64,000 nucleotides of DNA from G963663315 sp965214205. GTDB taxonomy: Bacteria > Pseudomonadota > Gammaproteobacteria > Arenicellales > Poriferihabitantaceae. Location of the stretch: positions 1,860,001 to 1,924,000 of the forward strand of contig OZ243941.1 in the NCBI GenBank assembly GCA_965214205.1, read 5' to 3'. Made by a program: the position numbers and the translations under genes. The notes beneath the pieces were generated by a model. The model had not been told where the DNA came from. It saw only the letters and a list, made by a program, of their open reading frames with translations, and did not search any database. Shown one piece after another: positions 1 through 8,132 of the stretch (positions are counted from its first letter, which is position 1; every line of letters starts with the position of its first letter).

Positions 1-123
1 TGGTGCAGCTTGACTTGACCATCTGCCCTGGCCCGATTAGGAAGAATGGCGGCGGGGTTACGTGAGCGGGTTTGACCGCAAGAGCTGGTTGCTGCAGCAC
101 GAGAAAGCGATCCACTAGAGGGT

Positions 124-3100
124 ATGTCGAAATACCAGAGTACGGACCTTGCCAGACTTTGCAGATATTACCTGGCCTGTATGGAGCAGGATGAAGTTAA
201 AGCGTCTGTGTCTGCCTGCAGCAAGGACGGCGACCCTGACTACCACTCACTTTCCGGGATACCTGTAAACACCCGGGTTCTTTTTTCACAGGAAGGCGCC
301 GGGAGGCTTCTCAACAAGGTTCGCGGAGAGCGTGGGCCATGGGCGCTTTATCTTGGTTACCCGACTTCCCTCAAGTCGAGAAGGTTGAACTGGCAAAGCT
401 ATATGGTTGAGCCAGTGCTTCTTTTCCCTATTGATATTGATTCAACCACTAAAGAAGCTCATCTTGATCTTGACTATCCGATAATCAACCAGAAGGCGCT
501 TCAGGCGTACTCTTCAGTGGAAAAAGAGTCCTTGATGGAAGCGTGTGTACAGCTTGGGGAGGAACTGGGTATTGGAGATGCGGATGAAGTGGTTGGGTTG
601 GATGAGTTGGCGCTCAAGCTGCAATCAATCAGGCCTGAATGGCCCTGGCGGGGAAAGGCGGACCCGGATAATCTGGTCGTGGAACCCCCGTTGGACCGGA
701 TTCGGGAGGAGGGTATTTTCAATCGGGCCGTGGTGATCATGGCACAGCGTTCACCATTCACTGTGGGGCTGGAAGCCGAGTTGAAACTATTGGCGAAACT
801 GCCTGAAAACAAGTACTCGAGCACCGCTCTCGGGCGTTGGATATCGGAATCCATTCCGGCTGCAAATGAAGTGGCGCCGGATGATGACCTGATCGAAGTA
901 CTGCCAATGAATCTGGAACAAAGGCAGGCGGTTTCATCCGCGCTTGCCAGCCCTCTCACTATTGTCACTGGCCCCCCTGGGACCGGAAAATCCCAGGTAG
1001 TCACCAATATACTGGTCAATGCCGCATGGCGCGGGCAAAAGGTTTTATTCGCCAGCAAGAATAACAAGGCGGTTGATGTGGTGGAAACCCTTGTGAACAA
1101 CCTGGGGCCGCGCCCGATACTGATCAGGCTGGGGGCGCAGGCTTACCAGACAAAGCTGGCTGAATATCTGATCGCATTATTGTCAGCCACTGCAACACGA
1201 GAGGATGCGGAAAACTATCAGGAAGCAAAAGATATATATCAGCAATTACAAAACACGCTGAAACAGTTGGATGAAGAGACGGCGAACCTGATCAATTTAC
1301 GGAACCAGGTCGACAGGTTGGAGAAAGAATCTGAAAGCACAAGAGCTGAGTTGCCTGATGACATGCTGGACCGTCTTGAAGCCGTGGGTATTTCACAGTT
1401 TGTAACCCTGCTGGACTCGTTCAGAAAGGCGTTATATGCGGCGGACAGGGATCACCATGGGTTCTTCAGGAAGCTTTTTTGGAAAAGCGCCGGAAAAAGG
1501 TATTTTGCAGCCGTAAATCAAAGGATTCCTCAAATTGCTAAATTGGGGCAATGGTCCGGGCTGTCAGCGCCACACGATTTTGCGGATGACCTCAATCTGA
1601 GCGATTGGGTCGATTTCTCACTGGCTGTAGGCAGAAAGCTTGAGCTGTCCGGGAAGCTGAACGAATATCTGATTCGCCTGAGAGAATTACAGAAAAGCAG
1701 ACAATTGCCTGAGCTAAGCCTTCAGAAACTGGAGGTCCTGGAGGAGATGGCGTCCAATTCAGAGCGGCTATGGCAGTACTGGTTAAAATTGCAACCCAGG
1801 CGGCTTTCCCGTGACGACCGTCAGCTACTCAGTCGTTACACGGCATTATTGAAAATGGTCATGGATGCCAGGCCAAAAACCAAATTTTCCAGAGACGTTT
1901 ATCGTCAGTATTCGACGCTATTTTCAAAAGCATCCCACCTTCTGCCATGTCTGGCCGTAACTGCTTTATCAATCAAGGGTAAGGTCCCTTTCGAGGGTGC
2001 TTTTTTTGATATTGTCGTTTTTGATGAAGCCAGTCAATGTGATATCGCTTCGGTATTGCCACTCCTGTTCAGAGCGAAAAAGGTGATTGTAATTGGCGAC
2101 CCCAAGCAGCTTTCTCACATCAGCGGTTTACAGCGCGGGCAGGACCAGCAGTTGCTTTCCAGATTTGGTCTGGTTTCCGATTATCCTCATTGGAGCTATT
2201 CGACCAACTCTTTATATGATCTCGCAGTCGGGCTTGTCAGCGGCGATCAGGTGAGGAGCCTGCTGGACCATCACAGGTCTCATTCGGATGTGATCGGGTT
2301 TTCAAACGAGCAGTTCTATGAAAATCAATTACGGGTCGCAACAAATTATGACTCCCTGAAGCGCGTTTACGAAAATGAACCCGGTGTCAGGTGGGAGCAT
2401 GTAAGCGGCAATGTGGTGCGACCCGCTAACGGGGGCGCCTTGAATTCTCAAGAGGTAAAGGCGATTGCAAGGGTTGTACGCCATCTTGTAATGGAGAGAA
2501 AGTATCAGGGAAGTATTGGCGTTGTTTCACCGTTTCGCGCTCAAGCCAATGCAATTCGGGTGGCGATAGAAAAACAGCCGGATCTGGGTTCTTCCCTTGA
2601 AGACAGCGATTTCCTGGTGGATACCGTGCATAGTTTCCAGGGGGATGAGAGAGACATCATTATTTTTTCGCCGGTTGTTTCTGCTGGCGTTTCTCCGGGC
2701 GCTATACGATTTCTAGAAGGTAATGGCAATTTGTTCAATGTGGCGATTACCAGGGCCAGGGCCCAGTTGATCGTGGTCGGGGATATTGATGAATGCGATG
2801 AATGCGGGATTGATTATCTGTCCAATTTTGCGAAATATGCAGTCAGGTTGAAGAACGCAAGCGCTTCCGGGGGCAGGGTGCGCATGGAAGACCTTGGGGA
2901 AAGTTACCCCATCGTATCCAACCCGGAGCAAGTGTCCGATTGGGAAAAGCGGCTCTACGAAGCCCTGTATAAAGCAGGGGTGAAAACGCTTCCTCAATAC
3001 AGGGAGGAAAAATACATCCTGGATTTTGCTGTTTTTGAAGGGGAGCGCAGGTTGAATATTGAAGTGGATGGTGAGCGATACCACCGAAACTGGAGCGGAG

Positions 3101-3261
3101 AGTTGTGCAGGCGCGACCAGATCAGGAATCAGCGCATGTTTGAACTCGGCTGGGATGTAATCCGTTTCTGGGTGTATGAGGTGCGGGATGATATGGAAGG
3201 TTGTATCAATAAAATCCAGAAATGGCGCCTGCCCGTAAATGGTGCCGAGGAAAGGACTTGA
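124..3261 (+). CDS. SF1 DNA/RNA helicase with C-terminal Vsr/DUF559-like nuclease domain
   Basis: A 1045-residue protein with a complete set of superfamily 1 (Upf1/Dna2-like) helicase motifs: Walker A GPPGTGKS at residues 283-290, Walker B VVFDEAS with D634-E635, motif III GDPKQLS near 660, motif V HSFQGDERD near 836-845, and motif VI NVAITRAR at 872-879. Residues about 330-600, between motifs I and II, form a long charged insertion with coiled-coil character. The last 100 residues resemble a PD-(D/E)XK nuclease of the Vsr/DUF559 type, with D967 and the E980-V-D982-G...H987 cluster as likely catalytic residues. The first 270 residues are not recognised. The start is an ATG after an in-frame stop at 73-75; an AGAGGG lies unusually close to it. 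The family architecture recalls helicase-Vsr proteins found in defence islands, but this one is shorter and defence is only inferred. The stop codon lies inside the opposing tRNA-Leu gene. Confidence 0.85.
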   Translation: MSKYQSTDLARLCRYYLACMEQDEVKASVSACSKDGDPDYHSLSGIPVNTRVLFSQEGAGRLLNKVRGERGPWALYLGYPTSLKSRRLNWQSYMVEPVLLFPIDIDSTTKEAHLDLDYPIINQKALQAYSSVEKESLMEACVQLGEELGIGDADEVVGLDELALKLQSIRPEWPWRGKADPDNLVVEPPLDRIREEGIFNRAVVIMAQRSPFTVGLEAELKLLAKLPENKYSSTALGRWISESIPAANEVAPDDDLIEVLPMNLEQRQAVSSALASPLTIVTGPPGTGKSQVVTNILVNAAWRGQKVLFASKNNKAVDVVETLVNNLGPRPILIRLGAQAYQTKLAEYLIALLSATATREDAENYQEAKDIYQQLQNTLKQLDEETANLINLRNQVDRLEKESESTRAELPDDMLDRLEAVGISQFVTLLDSFRKALYAADRDHHGFFRKLFWKSAGKRYFAAVNQRIPQIAKLGQWSGLSAPHDFADDLNLSDWVDFSLAVGRKLELSGKLNEYLIRLRELQKSRQLPELSLQKLEVLEEMASNSERLWQYWLKLQPRRLSRDDRQLLSRYTALLKMVMDARPKTKFSRDVYRQYSTLFSKASHLLPCLAVTALSIKGKVPFEGAFFDIVVFDEASQCDIASVLPLLFRAKKVIVIGDPKQLSHISGLQRGQDQQLLSRFGLVSDYPHWSYSTNSLYDLAVGLVSGDQVRSLLDHHRSHSDVIGFSNEQFYENQLRVATNYDSLKRVYENEPGVRWEHVSGNVVRPANGGALNSQEVKAIARVVRHLVMERKYQGSIGVVSPFRAQANAIRVAIEKQPDLGSSLEDSDFLVDTVHSFQGDERDIIIFSPVVSAGVSPGAIRFLEGNGNLFNVAITRARAQLIVVGDIDECDECGIDYLSNFAKYAVRLKNASASGGRVRMEDLGESYPIVSNPEQVSDWEKRLYEALYKAGVKTLPQYREEKYILDFAVFEGERRLNIEVDGERYHRNWSGELCRRDQIRNQRMFELGWDVIRFWVYEVRDDMEGCINKIQKWRLPVNGAEERT

Positions 3262-3326
3262 ACCTTCACGGGCTAATGCCCACTAGCACCTGAAGCTAGC
3301 GCGTCTACCAATTCCGCCACCTCGGC
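3240..3326 (-). tRNA. tRNA-Leu (anticodon CAG)
   Basis: On the minus strand the sequence folds as a class II tRNA: acceptor GCCGAGG pairs with CCTCGGC, the D-arm reads GGCGGAATTGGTAGACGC, the anticodon loop is CTTCAGG giving CAG, a long variable arm follows, and the T-arm contains GGTTCAAGTCC. The discriminator A and CCA (3240-3243) are encoded. The last 22 nt overlap the 3' end of the convergent helicase gene. Confidence 0.96.
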
Positions 3327-3339
3327 CAGACAAGGGCGG

Positions 3340-3368
3340 ACTGTACCGATTGTCGGCGTGGTTGTCAA
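3340..3368 (-). promoter_or_regulatory. sigma70 promoter of tRNA-Leu
   Basis: Minus strand TTGACA (3368-3363), a 17-nt spacer, then TACAGT (3345-3340), ending 13 nt before the mature tRNA 5' end at 3326. Perfect -35 and 5/6 -10 at ideal spacing. Confidence 0.8.
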
Positions 3369-3435
3369 ACTGAATCGGCCCCGAATCAACCCCGATTTCG
3401 CCCGGAATTTTATGGCGAAATGCTTCCTGAAATTA

Positions 3436-3441
3436 TATACT
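3436..3441 (+). promoter_or_regulatory. possible -10 element for prfB
   Basis: TATACT lies 30 nt upstream of the prfB start, with only a weak -35 (TGGCGA, 3413-3418) at 17 nt. It is the best plus-strand candidate between tRNA-Leu and prfB. Confidence 0.35.
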
Positions 3442-3471
3442 TGGCGCCCCGAAAAAACAGTGATCGGAAAT

Positions 3472-4570
3472 ATGGCTACCATCAATGAAATCAGGGAGTC
3501 CCTGACCCGCTCGAGTGAGCGTACCGACTCGCTGGGGAGGTATCTTTGACTATGCCGGCAACAAGGAACGGCTCGAGGAAGTTGACCTGATACTGGAGAA
3601 TCCCGCGATCTGGGAGCAGCCGGAGCAGGCTCAAAAACTGGGACAGGAGCGGGCCCGGCTGGAACGGCTGGTGCATGGTCTGGACCAGCTACAGACCGAT
3701 ATTTCCGATTCGCTCGAACTGCTGGAATTGGCCGCGCTTGAGGAAGACGCGCAAACGCTGGACGAGGTCGCGAAGGAGGCGCATGACATTGAATCCCGGC
3801 TCGAAAAAATGGAATTCCAGCGAATGTTCAGCGGCGAGGCCGACCCGAACAACGCCTTTATCGACATCCAGGCCGGTTCCGGCGGCACCGAAGCCCAGGA
3901 CTGGGCCGCCATGTTGTTGAGGATGTACCTGCGCTGGGGGGAAAGCGAGGGATACAAGCTGGAAGTGGTGGAACGCTCTCCGGGGGATGTGGCCGGAATC
4001 AAGAGCGCGACCGTCAAATTCACCGGTGAGTATGCTTACGGCTGTTTGAGAACCGAGACCGGAGTCCACCGGCTGGTCAGAAAAAGCCCGTTTGATTCCG
4101 GCAATCGCAGGCACACTTCATTCGCTTCTGTTTACACCTACCCGGAAATAGACGACAGTTTTGAAATCGAAGTGAATCCGGGGGATCTGCGGGTCGATAC
4201 CTATCGTTCCAGCGGCGCCGGCGGGCAGCATGTCAACAAAACCGACTCCGCGGTCCGCCTGACGCACCTGCCGACCGGAATCGTGGTACAGTGCCAGAAT
4301 GACCGTTCCCAGCACCGGAACAAGGAGGAAGCGCTCAAAATGTTAAGAGCGCGCCTGTATGAAGCGCGGATGCAGGAACGCCGCCAGCAGCAACAAGCCG
4401 AAGAAGACAACAAATCAGACATTGGCTGGGGCAGTCAGATTCGCTCCTACGTTCTGGACCAGTCCCGCATCAAGGATTTGCGAACCCATGTCGAAACCGG
4501 CAATACCCAGGCGGTGCTGGACGGGGCGTTGAATCCATTTATCGAAGCCAGCCTGAAAGCTGGCCTGTAA
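3472..4570 (+). CDS. prfB: Peptide chain release factor 2 (programmed +1 frameshift)
   Basis: RF2 terminates translation at UGA and UAA. The gene is read as join(3472..3546,3548..4570): 25 codons end with CTT-TGA, then a +1 shift continues in the second frame, giving 365 residues, exactly the E. coli RF2 length. The SPF stop-recognition tripeptide is visible (SPFDSGNRRHTSF), as is the peptidyl-hydrolysis motif GGQ (SSGAGGQHVNKTDS). The protein joins seamlessly across the shift (RYL-D-YAGNKERLEEVD), so this is not a broken gene. lysS follows 21 nt downstream, a common prfB-lysS operon. Expression is autoregulated in the family: low RF2 slows decoding of the in-frame UGA and favours the shift. 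Confidence 0.98.
3534..3550 (+). promoter_or_regulatory. RF2 programmed +1 frameshift site
   Basis: An internal Shine-Dalgarno-like GGGGAGG (3534-3540) sits 3 nt before the slippery CTT and in-frame TGA followed by C (CTTTGAC, 3544-3550). Spacing and the poor TGA-C stop context match the known bacterial RF2 element. Confidence 0.96.
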
Positions 4571-4591
4571 CGTACCCGAAATAGTGATCGT

Positions 4592-6073
4592 ATGATAGAA
4601 GAAACCCTGCAAATCCGGCAGCGCCGGGAAAAGCTGACCGCATTGAGAGAAAGGGGGAACGCCTTCCCGAACGATTTTCGCCGGGACGCGCTGGCCAGGA
4701 ACCTGCTGGACCAGTACGCCGATGATATCGAGGGTTTGCAGGAGCGAACGGTTCGTGTAAAAGTGGCTGGCCGCCTGATGTCCCGACGCGTGATGGGCAA
4801 GGCGGCTTTCGCGCATATCGAGGATACCAGCGGCCGACTGCAATTATTCCTGCAGCGGGACAATCTGCCGGAGAACGTTTATAACGAAGAATTCAAAAAG
4901 TACGACATTGGCGACATCATGGCGGCGGAAGGGGAATTGTTCCATACCCGGACCGGCGAGCTGACCGTCCGGGTGGGCCGGATTCGATTGCTGACCAAGG
5001 CGCTGCGCCCGCTCCCGGAAAAATTTCATGGCCTGACCGACGCCGAACTTCGCTACCGGCAGCGTTATGTGGACCTGATCATGAACCAGCAGACCCGTTC
5101 GGTTTTTAGAACGCGGGCCGCGGTCATCCAGTGCATCCGGGAGTTCATGGTCGAGCGATCATTCCTGGAAGTCGAAACGCCGATGATGCATCCGATTCCC
5201 GGAGGAGCGGTGGCGCGACCTTTCCGGACCCATCACAATGCGCTGGACAAGGATTTTTATCTGCGGATCGCCCCGGAGCTTTATCTGAAACGGCTGGTGG
5301 TCGGCGGGTTTGAGCGGGTGTTTGAAATCAACCGGAATTTTCGCAACGAAGGCATGTCCACCAAGCATAATCCCGAATTCACGATGATGGAGCTTTACCA
5401 GGCGTATGCGGATTATCAGGACCTGATCGGGATGACGGAAACCCTGATGCGTCGGGTCTGCCAGACCGTGACCGGAGATACCGCCGTCGAATACCAGGGG
5501 GCGCGGGTGGATTTTTCGCAACCGTTTCGACGCTTCACATTGCTGGAATCCATCACGCATTTCAACCCGGACATATCCACCGGGCAGTTGACCGACCTGG
5601 ACGCGGCAACCCGGCTGGCGAGGAGCATGAATATCGAGATCAAACCCGGCTACGGCATCGGTCGCATACAGATGGAGATATTCGAGAAACGAGTCGAGGA
5701 AAAACTGGTTAATCCGACATTCATCACCGCCTACCCGGTCGAAGTGTCGCCGTTGTCGAGGAGAAACGACGAGCGGCCGGAGTTGAGCGACCGTTTCGAG
5801 TTCTTTGTCGCCGGCAAGGAGATCGCGAATGGTTTTTCCGAGCTGAATGACGCGGAAGACCAGGCGGAGCGTTTCCGGCGGCAGGTAGAGGAAATGGAGG
5901 CCGGGGACCAGGAGGCGATGCACTATGACGCCGATTACATCCGTGCCCTGGAATACGGCCTGCCGCCGACGGCCGGAGAAGGGATCGGCATTGACCGGCT
6001 GGTCATGATTCTGACTGACAGCCCTTCGATCCGGGACGTGGTGCTGTTTCCGCATATGCGGGACGAAACCTGA
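4592..6073 (+). CDS. lysS: Lysyl-tRNA synthetase, class II
   Basis: Charges tRNA-Lys with lysine in the cytoplasm. The 493-residue protein has the N-terminal OB anticodon-binding domain (about 55-150; VKVAGRLMSRRVMGKAAF) and the class IIb catalytic core with motif 2 FRNEGMSTKHNPEFTMME and motif 3 GEGIGIDRLVMILTD near the C-terminus. Length is normal (E. coli 505). The ATG at 4592 has no strong ribosome binding site but places the first residues where other LysRS proteins begin. It lies 21 nt after prfB and 26 nt before lolC, so all four genes to lolD may be cotranscribed. Confidence 0.97.
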   Translation: MIEETLQIRQRREKLTALRERGNAFPNDFRRDALARNLLDQYADDIEGLQERTVRVKVAGRLMSRRVMGKAAFAHIEDTSGRLQLFLQRDNLPENVYNEEFKKYDIGDIMAAEGELFHTRTGELTVRVGRIRLLTKALRPLPEKFHGLTDAELRYRQRYVDLIMNQQTRSVFRTRAAVIQCIREFMVERSFLEVETPMMHPIPGGAVARPFRTHHNALDKDFYLRIAPELYLKRLVVGGFERVFEINRNFRNEGMSTKHNPEFTMMELYQAYADYQDLIGMTETLMRRVCQTVTGDTAVEYQGARVDFSQPFRRFTLLESITHFNPDISTGQLTDLDAATRLARSMNIEIKPGYGIGRIQMEIFEKRVEEKLVNPTFITAYPVEVSPLSRRNDERPELSDRFEFFVAGKEIANGFSELNDAEDQAERFRRQVEEMEAGDQEAMHYDADYIRALEYGLPPTAGEGIGIDRLVMILTDSPSIRDVVLFPHMRDET

Positions 6074-6099
6074 ATGTTTACCAGGCTGGCGGGCGCGTT

Positions 6100-7347
6100 G
6101 TGATCAAGCCACTGGAGTTAATGATTGGCCTGCGGTATATCCGAGCCAAACGGCGCAACCACTTTATTTCGTTTATCTCGACGACCTCCATGCTGGGAAT
6201 TGCGCTCGGCGTGTGGGCGCTGATTACGGTGATGGCGATTATTACCGGGTTTCACAAGGATTTGCAGAGCCGGATTCTGTTCGTAACGCCGCACGTTACG
6301 ATCAGCGCTCACGGCGGGTATCTGGGCGATTGGCAACCACTGTCAGAGGTTCTGGCCGATTATCCGAACGTGCAGGCGCAGGCGCCATTCGTTCTGGTAC
6401 AGGGGATGCTGACCAAAGGCGCAAATGTGTCCGGCTCGCTGGTCCGGGGGATCGACCCGGAGCGGGAGGGGGACGTGTCGGAAGTCATGAAGCATATTAT
6501 CGAAGGGGACGCGGACGAGCTTCAATCCGGCTCCTTTGGCATCATTCTGGGTAAATATCTGGCGCAATCGCTCGGTGTCGGAGTCGGTGAAAAAGTCACC
6601 CTGATCGTGCCCAAGGGCAAGATCACTCCGGCTGGCCTGATTCCACGCCTGAAACGTTTTACCGTGGTCGGATTGTTTGAGATAGATATGTATGAATATG
6701 ATAGCGGCATTGCGCTGATCCATATCGACGATGCGGCCAGGCTACTGAGCGCGAAAGGTGAGATCAGCGGGCTGCGTCTCAAGCTCGATGATGTCGAGCA
6801 GGCGCGCAGAGTCCGTCATGAGCTTTCCGGTGTGTTGGGCGGGCAATACCGCGTGCGCGACTGGACCCAGGAGCACGTCAATTTTTTCCGTGCGCTTGAA
6901 ATTGAAAAGCGGGTGGTTTTCATCGTGCTTCTGCTGATTATCGCGGTGGCGGCGTTCAACATCGTTTCAACACTGGTCATGGTGGTGACCGATAAACGGG
7001 CGGATGTCGCGATATTGAGAACACTCGGCATGAGTCCCGGCGGCGTGATGCGGGTATTCATGGTTCAGGGGGTGTTTCTGGGGGTTACCGGTACCGTAAT
7101 CGGCGCAGTTCTGGGTGTACTCACTGCGCTCAATATAGAGACTCTGGTTCCCGCCATCGAGAATCTCTTTAATACCGAGTTGTTTCCGGGCGATGTCTAT
7201 ATCATCAGTGAATTCCCGGCCCAGATGCGCTGGACGGATGTTGGCCGGATTACCGGCGCGTCCCTGTTGATGAGTTTCCTGGCGACGATTTATCCGGCCC
7301 AGCGCGCTTCCGCGGTCAAGCCCGCCGAAGCGTTGCGCCATGAATAA
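6100..7347 (+). CDS. lolC: Lipoprotein-releasing ABC transporter, LolC/LolE-family membrane subunit
   Basis: Inner-membrane subunit of the Lol exporter, which extracts outer-membrane lipoproteins and passes them to LolA. The 415-residue protein has the family layout: short cytoplasmic start ending GLRYIRAKRRNHFISF, TM1 about 22-45, a large periplasmic MacB-like domain (about 50-265), then three TM helices near 268-292, 315-340 and 378-402, and the usual C-terminal PAEALRHE. The start is GTG at 6100; an ATG seven codons later would cut the conserved start. lolD follows after 12 nt. Only one membrane subunit gene is present, so the complex may be a homodimer (LolF-like) rather than LolC plus LolE, unless the partner lies elsewhere. 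Confidence 0.93.
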   Translation: MIKPLELMIGLRYIRAKRRNHFISFISTTSMLGIALGVWALITVMAIITGFHKDLQSRILFVTPHVTISAHGGYLGDWQPLSEVLADYPNVQAQAPFVLVQGMLTKGANVSGSLVRGIDPEREGDVSEVMKHIIEGDADELQSGSFGIILGKYLAQSLGVGVGEKVTLIVPKGKITPAGLIPRLKRFTVVGLFEIDMYEYDSGIALIHIDDAARLLSAKGEISGLRLKLDDVEQARRVRHELSGVLGGQYRVRDWTQEHVNFFRALEIEKRVVFIVLLLIIAVAAFNIVSTLVMVVTDKRADVAILRTLGMSPGGVMRVFMVQGVFLGVTGTVIGAVLGVLTALNIETLVPAIENLFNTELFPGDVYIISEFPAQMRWTDVGRITGASLLMSFLATIYPAQRASAVKPAEALRHE

Positions 7348-7359
7348 CCGTGCATAGCC

Positions 7360-8070
7360 ATGAATGATGCCATGAACAACCGGGGCCATAATCCGGTGAT
7401 CGAATGCCGACAGGTGGCGAAAGTCTTCGATGAAGGCCCGTTCGATGTGGAAGTGTTGCGGGGAATCGACTTTCAGGTGGGAGTGGGCGAACAGATTGCG
7501 ATAGTAGGCGCTTCCGGTTCCGGTAAAAGCACCTTGCTGCACATCCTCGGCGGGCTGGCTGAACCGACAACCGGGAGCGTACAGGTCGGAGGGCAGGATA
7601 TCAGCGGCCTGTCCCGCAAGGCGCGGGGGGAATTGCGAAACCGGGCATTGGGATTTGTCTACCAGTTCCACCATTTGCTGCCGGAATTCACCGCTCTGGA
7701 AAACGTCGCGATGCCGTTGCTGATTCGCAAGTCCGGTGAGGTCGAGGCGTTCGAAGCGGCCCGTCAGACCCTCGACCGGGTCGGCCTCGGCAATCGCCTC
7801 GACCATAAACCGGCGGAACTGTCCGGCGGCGAGCGTCAACGCACCGCGATCGCCAGAGCTTTGGTCACCCGTCCGGCCTGTATCCTGGCGGATGAACCGA
7901 CCGGCAATCTCGACTCGGACAATGCCGAATCAATTCACCGGATGCTGCTGGAAATGAATCAGGAAATCGGCACCAGCCTGGTGATCGCCACCCACGACCT
8001 GTCGCTGGCGCAGAAAATGGACACGACCTACCAGATCGAAGACCGCTCGCTCAAACCCTTGGGAAATTGA
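7360..8070 (+). CDS. lolD: Lipoprotein-releasing ABC transporter ATPase LolD
   Basis: ATPase that powers lipoprotein release. The 236-residue protein shows Walker A GASGSGKST, the LolD-characteristic Q-loop segment FVYQFHHLLPEFTALENV, the signature LSGGERQR, Walker B CILADEPTGNLD, and the H-loop VIATHD. Membership of the MacB/LolD family is plain and the neighbouring lolC fixes the role. The ATG at 7360 lacks a good ribosome binding site; ATG at 7372 is an alternative. Downstream, 62 nt separate it from lon. Confidence 0.96.
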   Translation: MNDAMNNRGHNPVIECRQVAKVFDEGPFDVEVLRGIDFQVGVGEQIAIVGASGSGKSTLLHILGGLAEPTTGSVQVGGQDISGLSRKARGELRNRALGFVYQFHHLLPEFTALENVAMPLLIRKSGEVEAFEAARQTLDRVGLGNRLDHKPAELSGGERQRTAIARALVTRPACILADEPTGNLDSDNAESIHRMLLEMNQEIGTSLVIATHDLSLAQKMDTTYQIEDRSLKPLGN

Positions 8071-8132
8071 ATCATATCCCCATATTGGTCTCCACAACCC
8101 GATCAGTATCTTGAAATACCGGAGTCCAGACA

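Noticed and set aside
1..6. TGGTGC at the window start equals the first six bases at the tRNA-Leu 3' end (3239-3244)
   Set aside because: Six bases at an arbitrary window edge are expected by chance; an attachment repeat would need a longer match beyond the window.
1..123. Tail of an upstream gene
   Set aside because: One plus frame is open to 65, but 20 codons without recognisable sequence cannot be supported as a gene end.
3472..3549. Short separate ORF or pseudogene before prfB
   Set aside because: The in-frame TGA is the programmed RF2 frameshift; both parts join into a full-length RF2.
5159..6055. 298-codon open frame antisense to lysS
   Set aside because: Lies wholly inside a conserved synthetase gene, and its translation shows no family features. 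It is a codon-bias shadow.
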